Made by a program: the position numbers and the translations under genes | The notes under the pieces: generated by a model | The model's database searches: none | What the model was told of the DNA's origin: nothing | Seen by the model: the letters and a program-made list of their open reading frames with translations, nothing else | From: Epiperipatus broadwayi | Taxonomy: Eukaryota > Onychophora > Udeonychophora > Euonychophora > Peripatidae | Assembly (NCBI GenBank): GCA_028023455.1 | Contig: JAQFVV010000183.1 | Span: 1,490,001 to 1,554,000 of the forward strand | Length of the DNA stretch: 64,000 nt | Direction of reading: 5' to 3' | Part shown: positions 60,000 through 64,000 of the stretch, in pieces | Layout: the number at the start of each line of letters is the position of its first letter | How positions within the stretch are numbered: the first letter of the stretch is position 1

Positions 60000-60800
60000 A
60001 TAATATATCATAAACATTTATTAAAAAATAAATATTAGTTTTTCATGGTAGTTTTTTAATGTTTTCATATAAATAGGTTCTATGCTAAGAGTCTGGGATA
60101 AATATAGAGGTTCACGATCTTTTTATAAATTATTCTACTTATGATTGCTTATAAGACTCCAGAATAAGATGATGCAAAGTATTCTCCAATTGTCCTTCTT
60201 TTAATTAGAAGCCACTGGTTTGCACTCTATTTTATACTCCTATTCTCTTCAAATAAAAACGGTGTAATCGCAAGCTATATTTAAAACTTTATGCAGTATT
60301 TAAATTTTTTTATAGCGTTAATTTGAATTAAATTTTAAAAAATCCAATTTTTAACTTATCTCTGATTTGAGGATTATTAGGATTATAAAGATTAATACCT
60401 TTCATATATTCTTTTAATAAAATCATTATTATTATTTTTTGAAATGGATGAATTTTTAATCGGCGTTTTCACATAACATTAGTTTTAAATTAAAATATTT
60501 TTATAATGATTGTTTTTCTGTAGATATTTTCTTTAATATTGTATAATCTGTAATAATAATTTTAAATTTTCTTAAATTTATTTTACATATATAATTAATG
60601 AAGGTCATAATATTGTTTGTTTATAAGCGATATCAGAAATAGGCAGGAAATTTATTTAAATAAGTCTATGTCAACAGGCGTGACTAAACTGCGTAAGTCA
60701 CTTTTAATATTAAAAAGAAACTTTCGGTTTTTAAGATTAAACTTATACATCACTACTGTATATATTTCTCTAAATCCCTTTGAACTCATCGTTAATGCTT
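60000..60800. other. AT-rich DNA upstream of the candidate host exon
   Basis: The 74-codon frame 60617-60841 has no recognisable domain and overlaps the X-box, so it is not considered a gene. Free of the repeat families seen elsewhere in the window. Confidence 0.4.
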
Positions 60801-60818
60801 TTCGTATCTACTATTGGG

Positions 60819-60832
60819 GTTACCATGGAAAC
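60819..60832 (+). promoter_or_regulatory. RFX X-box-like promoter site
   Basis: GTTACCATGGAAAC matches the RFX consensus (GTTRCCATGGYAAC) except for one base. In animals RFX X-boxes lie close upstream of many cilia genes. Here the site is 49 bp in front of the ATG at 60881. A palindromic E-box, CACGTG, lies between them (60845-60850). Confidence 0.5.
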
Positions 60833-60880
60833 AAAATGTAAACACACGTGTTGAAGCCGACCATACATTATTAGAGAAAA

Positions 60881-60925
60881 ATGAGTGGAAAATTAAATGT
60901 GATGTTTGAAAGACGAAGAAAAACG
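60881..60925 (+). CDS. Candidate first coding exon of a host gene (15 codons)
   Basis: The exon reads MSGKLNVMFERRRKT and runs into a consensus 5' splice site, ACG|GTAAGT (60926-60931), in phase 0. The ATG context is GAGAAAAATGAG, with purines upstream. The nearby X-box and E-box fit a TATA-less promoter. If real, the gene continues to the right with an intron of at least about 3 kb that holds a family F copy and a palindrome, since no second exon is recognisable before 64000. The basic 15-residue N-terminus is too short to identify a family. An X-box-driven cilia gene is a guess from the promoter only. The chance of an accidental ATG-plus-GTAAGT match is not negligible. Confidence 0.4.
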
Positions 60926-60931
60926 GTAAGT

Positions 60932-62348
60932 TTTAAGAATATTTGATGTTTTATTTTGCTGAAGATGTTATAATAGATATTTGTTATTAATATATATCTA
61001 AATAACTAGTTAATCAACAGTGGAAGTTATTTTACTTTGAAAAAACGTGACTTTGCCGCATGTATAATCAATTCATCATCTTCTAAATGAAAAGGGAAAG
61101 AACCTGTTTTATCTTTAAAAAAAAAATATTTAGATAAATTTGAAAATTGAATTAGATATAGTTTGCTTACACATGGACACATATATAGATAGTTTCATAA
61201 AATATCTGATGATAACTTACTGTAATATTTTTAATACCTACAAATATATTTATATTTAGATGAAGATTTTATTTTATTTTAAAAAGAAAACTTTTATCCT
61301 AAAATACTTTACAAAAATGCATTCTACCTAAAATGAATTAATATGACTCAAGAAGGTAACTTTCGTATTTTACATCTAAGATCAAAGATCAATATATCAA
61401 TATATGGTTAGTCATATTCATTTACACTCATATGCGAATGAAATACTATTATATATTTACTAAAGAATAATTATTATATATTTTATATAGCGAATTTTTA
61501 AAATATATATTTATAGAAATAAATTTATATATATATAATGGGATAAAAAAATAAGTTTATGAGTTCGTCTTTACTGCACAGACATTTTTTTGATTATATA
61601 GTATATCGCAATATATTGTACTAGACGGGATATTGATGGAACACGGAGGTCAACAATGCTGTTGATGAAGCTGATCAGCCGGTCATCATACACATGTTGA
61701 GCAGTCATTATGCACCAGATAATTAACTGCAAGTTAAGGAGACAATGCTAAGATCATTACAAACAAAATTTTATTCATCTAGCATAACATTGGTCAGTAA
61801 CTAGATCAGTGCAGAACTATTCTTTATCGGAGACTCAAATAATTTGATTACTCAAAATATGATTTCAGTGATATATATACACATATTCCTACCAATTACC
61901 ATTCTTATTCAATTATCTGCATTTAGCATAAAGATAATACTGGCTAGCACAAATCAGCTTCATTTGTTTTAACGATAATAATGCTCCAATACCTTCAATG
62001 ACATTTCGAGACTTAGAGGTTTGACTACAAAGATGGGAGAGAATAAATAAAGTAATATATCCAGATAGGGATATATATGCAATTAGATGTAATCTATAGG
62101 GATGATTTTGTATGTATAGGAAGCATTTATAAAGTATATGCTTACTGTATTGATTTGGGAATGAAATGAGATTTGTATATACAATAATTTTTTTTGTTAC
62201 TATCATAATTTGTTAATTCATTAAAGTGTTATTTAAAATAAAAGAGTAGTACGTGTATTCATCCATTGTTCCATTGGATGCCTGACTGCAGTAACATATA
62301 GCTTCTTTAGACTTGTGGTTGTAAATCATCTATAAGAAAAAAGTTCAG
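60932..62348. other. AT-rich DNA, putative intron 1
   Basis: No exon could be recognised. The minus-strand frame 61913-62206 (97 codons) contains hydrophobic stretches but no known domain. Confidence 0.35.
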
Positions 62349-62360
62349 TGTTTTCAAATT

Positions 62361-62545
62361 AAAACTCTCCATACAGTAGTGCCATCCAGTGAAAGCCAGA
62401 GTAATCAATGGATGCAATAAAGTCTGTACATAAAATTCCTATCTAGTGCTTACTCATTCAATACCTATTGACTACTCTGGCTTGCACTGGGTGGCAGCCT
62501 CTGTTTTAATGGCTTGTGCAAGCATAGGAAATGGTGATCATATGG
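62361..62545 (+). mobile_element. Family F foldback retroposon, copy 7
   Basis: Left end AAAACTCTCCATACAGTAGT, arms joined by a deleted centre, right end GATCATATGG. Flanked by TGTTTTCAAATT (62349-62360) and TGTTCTCATATT (62546-62557), 12 bp with two mismatches. Confidence 0.75.
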
Positions 62546-62750
62546 TGTTCTCATATTGTGCTAGAGTGTAACTTAGGAGATAAAAAGTATTTAAAGAGTT
62601 ATCCTTTCCAATATATAAACACATTGCTGAAAAAAAAAAAAAACATTTGTTAATTACATTCATATTTTATGAAAAAAAAATTTACATTGTTTAATATATA
62701 TATGCAATTTTCACAAAAACTTTAAAAGAAGTATAAACTTTATGTGAGTG

Positions 62751-62883
62751 TAAACAATGAGCATTGCCAATTGCTCAACAAGCTTTGTGATAAATGCTTA
62801 GCCAGAGAAAGCATTTTAAATGCTTTCACTGGCTAAGCATTTATCAGAAAGCTTGTTGAGCAATTGGCAATGCTCATTGTTTA
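62751..62883. mobile_element. 133-bp near-perfect palindrome (MITE-like)
   Basis: Arms of 66 bp (62751-62816 and 62818-62883) are inverted copies with two mismatches and a single central base. The outermost bases are TA on each side, so a TA target site (Tc1/mariner type) with ends AACAATGAGCATTGCC is possible. Non-coding. Confidence 0.85.
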
Positions 62884-64000
62884 TATCTTACAAGCTTAAA
62901 AGAATGGGGTCGTGTGATCTATGACTATTTTTTATTTGACTATTTATCTGGGTGTGTTTTATTAAAAACTCAGATATATTATTCCTTAACTGAGGTTTAA
63001 AGTTTATATCTGGGTTAAAGGCAATATCTAGTTTAAGAAATATTAGTGCTTTTCATTGATGTATTTATCTAGAGTGAACGTTATCGAAATTATGGGTGGA
63101 GTAAATTTAACACTTGTAAATTGAAATTAAAAAAATAATTGTGAAAAAGTTTACAAATTAATTAATCTATTATTAATTAAATACTAGCATCTTGCAATAT
63201 TTGAATTAACTAAGATGCAATGGAGATTAAGATTTTACTAATTTTCAGTGGATACTAATATTACCTCTTCGTGTGGCCATAGTTTCACCTTTTTTTTTTT
63301 ACCCTTACACGGTTTAATTTTAATAAACATGCTTTTTACACTGTTCAATATAACTGTCTTCTTAGCAGATTAATTATTCTAGTTTATTTTCAAATCTTTG
63401 CACAACTGACTTCTCTCATTTTGCAGCTTTACTGAATTTTATTCCTTTGAAGTTTAATTTTATTCACGATATCATTTTTTATTTAATCCTCTGACTGATT
63501 TTCATTTTTCCACATCTCTTTAGTTAATATAAGACTATTGACTCCCATCTTCCCCAAAATCTCATTTCCAGACAATGTTAATGATTCAACTAATGTTGAC
63601 AATTAGAAAACCATCTTACAATTCAAATGAGCAGTGAATATTTTTTATGGCTGGCAATAAAAATGATAATGATAAGTTAATCTCTCAGTGCTGGTTTTAG
63701 TTCATCTATAAACTCAAATCTAAATTTTATCTTGAAGTTGAGAAAATATGTGGTAATTTCAAACATTGGCAGATATAGATTGAATTCCACCTTCAATTAT
63801 TTTGCTTACAATTGGAAAGAATACAAAGAAGAACAAACTACTCTTTGAAATAATTTTTCATCTCTTACATTCTTCCTTTGTCTCATATCATCCTATATAA
63901 TAATTTATATTTCCTGTATCAAAAAACAAGTCACTTATTTACTAGTAACAATGATGTATTTGTTTTTGAACAATTTTTGGTTGATAATTCAATTAATTAA
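62884..64000. other. No feature recognised
   Basis: AT-rich DNA to the end of the window. No exon, repeat family or RNA gene detected. Confidence 0.4.

Noticed and set aside
10836-62557. CRISPR-like arrays
   Set aside because: Repeats are dispersed, inverted and of retroposon type; no regularly spaced short direct repeats with unique spacers occur, and the DNA is eukaryotic.

Overview
This is a strongly AT-rich, gene-poor stretch of a metazoan (most likely invertebrate) nuclear genome, built almost entirely from transposable elements. The organism cannot be named from the sequence. The evidence for a eukaryote is: Ty3/gypsy LTR sequences with a tRNA-Lys-type primer site; RTE-type and other non-LTR retrotransposon fragments; tRNA-derived SINEs with target-site duplications (TSDs); hAT elements; microsatellites; and one candidate 5' coding exon ending at a canonical GTAAGT splice donor.

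Layout. 1-7.85 kb is a minus-strand Ty3/gypsy element that has lost gag, protease and the front of reverse transcriptase. Its 3' LTR is split by a 3.7 kb LTR-like insertion (24-3730). 8.5-10.2 kb is a related solo LTR with a perfect 5-bp TSD. 10.4-22.9 kb holds foldback repeats (families D, E, F), tRNA-like SINEs, a 62-bp-armed hairpin whose loop carries a hammerhead-like core, an LTR-like block with a TATA box and PBS-like site, and an RTE fragment. 22.9-27.2 kb has little recognisable content. 27.2-33.7 kb holds SINEs, a ZBED5-like hAT transposase pseudogene, a third related LTR, a full-length family F foldback and a clean hAT MITE. 34.6-35.3 kb is a polypurine tract. 35.9-44.9 kb is decayed non-LTR retrotransposon sequence with a nested foldback and a nested RTE fragment. 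45.5-53.5 kb has foldbacks, RTE copies (one 5'-inverted, as expected from twin priming) and an RTE endonuclease pseudogene. 53.5-64 kb has further SINEs and foldbacks, plus the only host-gene candidate: an RFX X-box-like site followed 49 bp later by a 15-codon exon (60881-60925).

Most notable pattern. Several unrelated repeat families (D, F and the 37-kb insertion K) are inverted-repeat foldbacks, structurally like MITEs, yet they are flanked by direct duplications of 11-16 bp of variable length. That is the signature of target-primed retroposition rather than of known TIR transposases. The tRNA-SINEs (about 13-16 bp) and RTE copies (11 bp) in the window have duplications of the same kind, so one LINE machinery may mobilise all of them. 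All boundaries and duplications were read by eye; no database search was possible.
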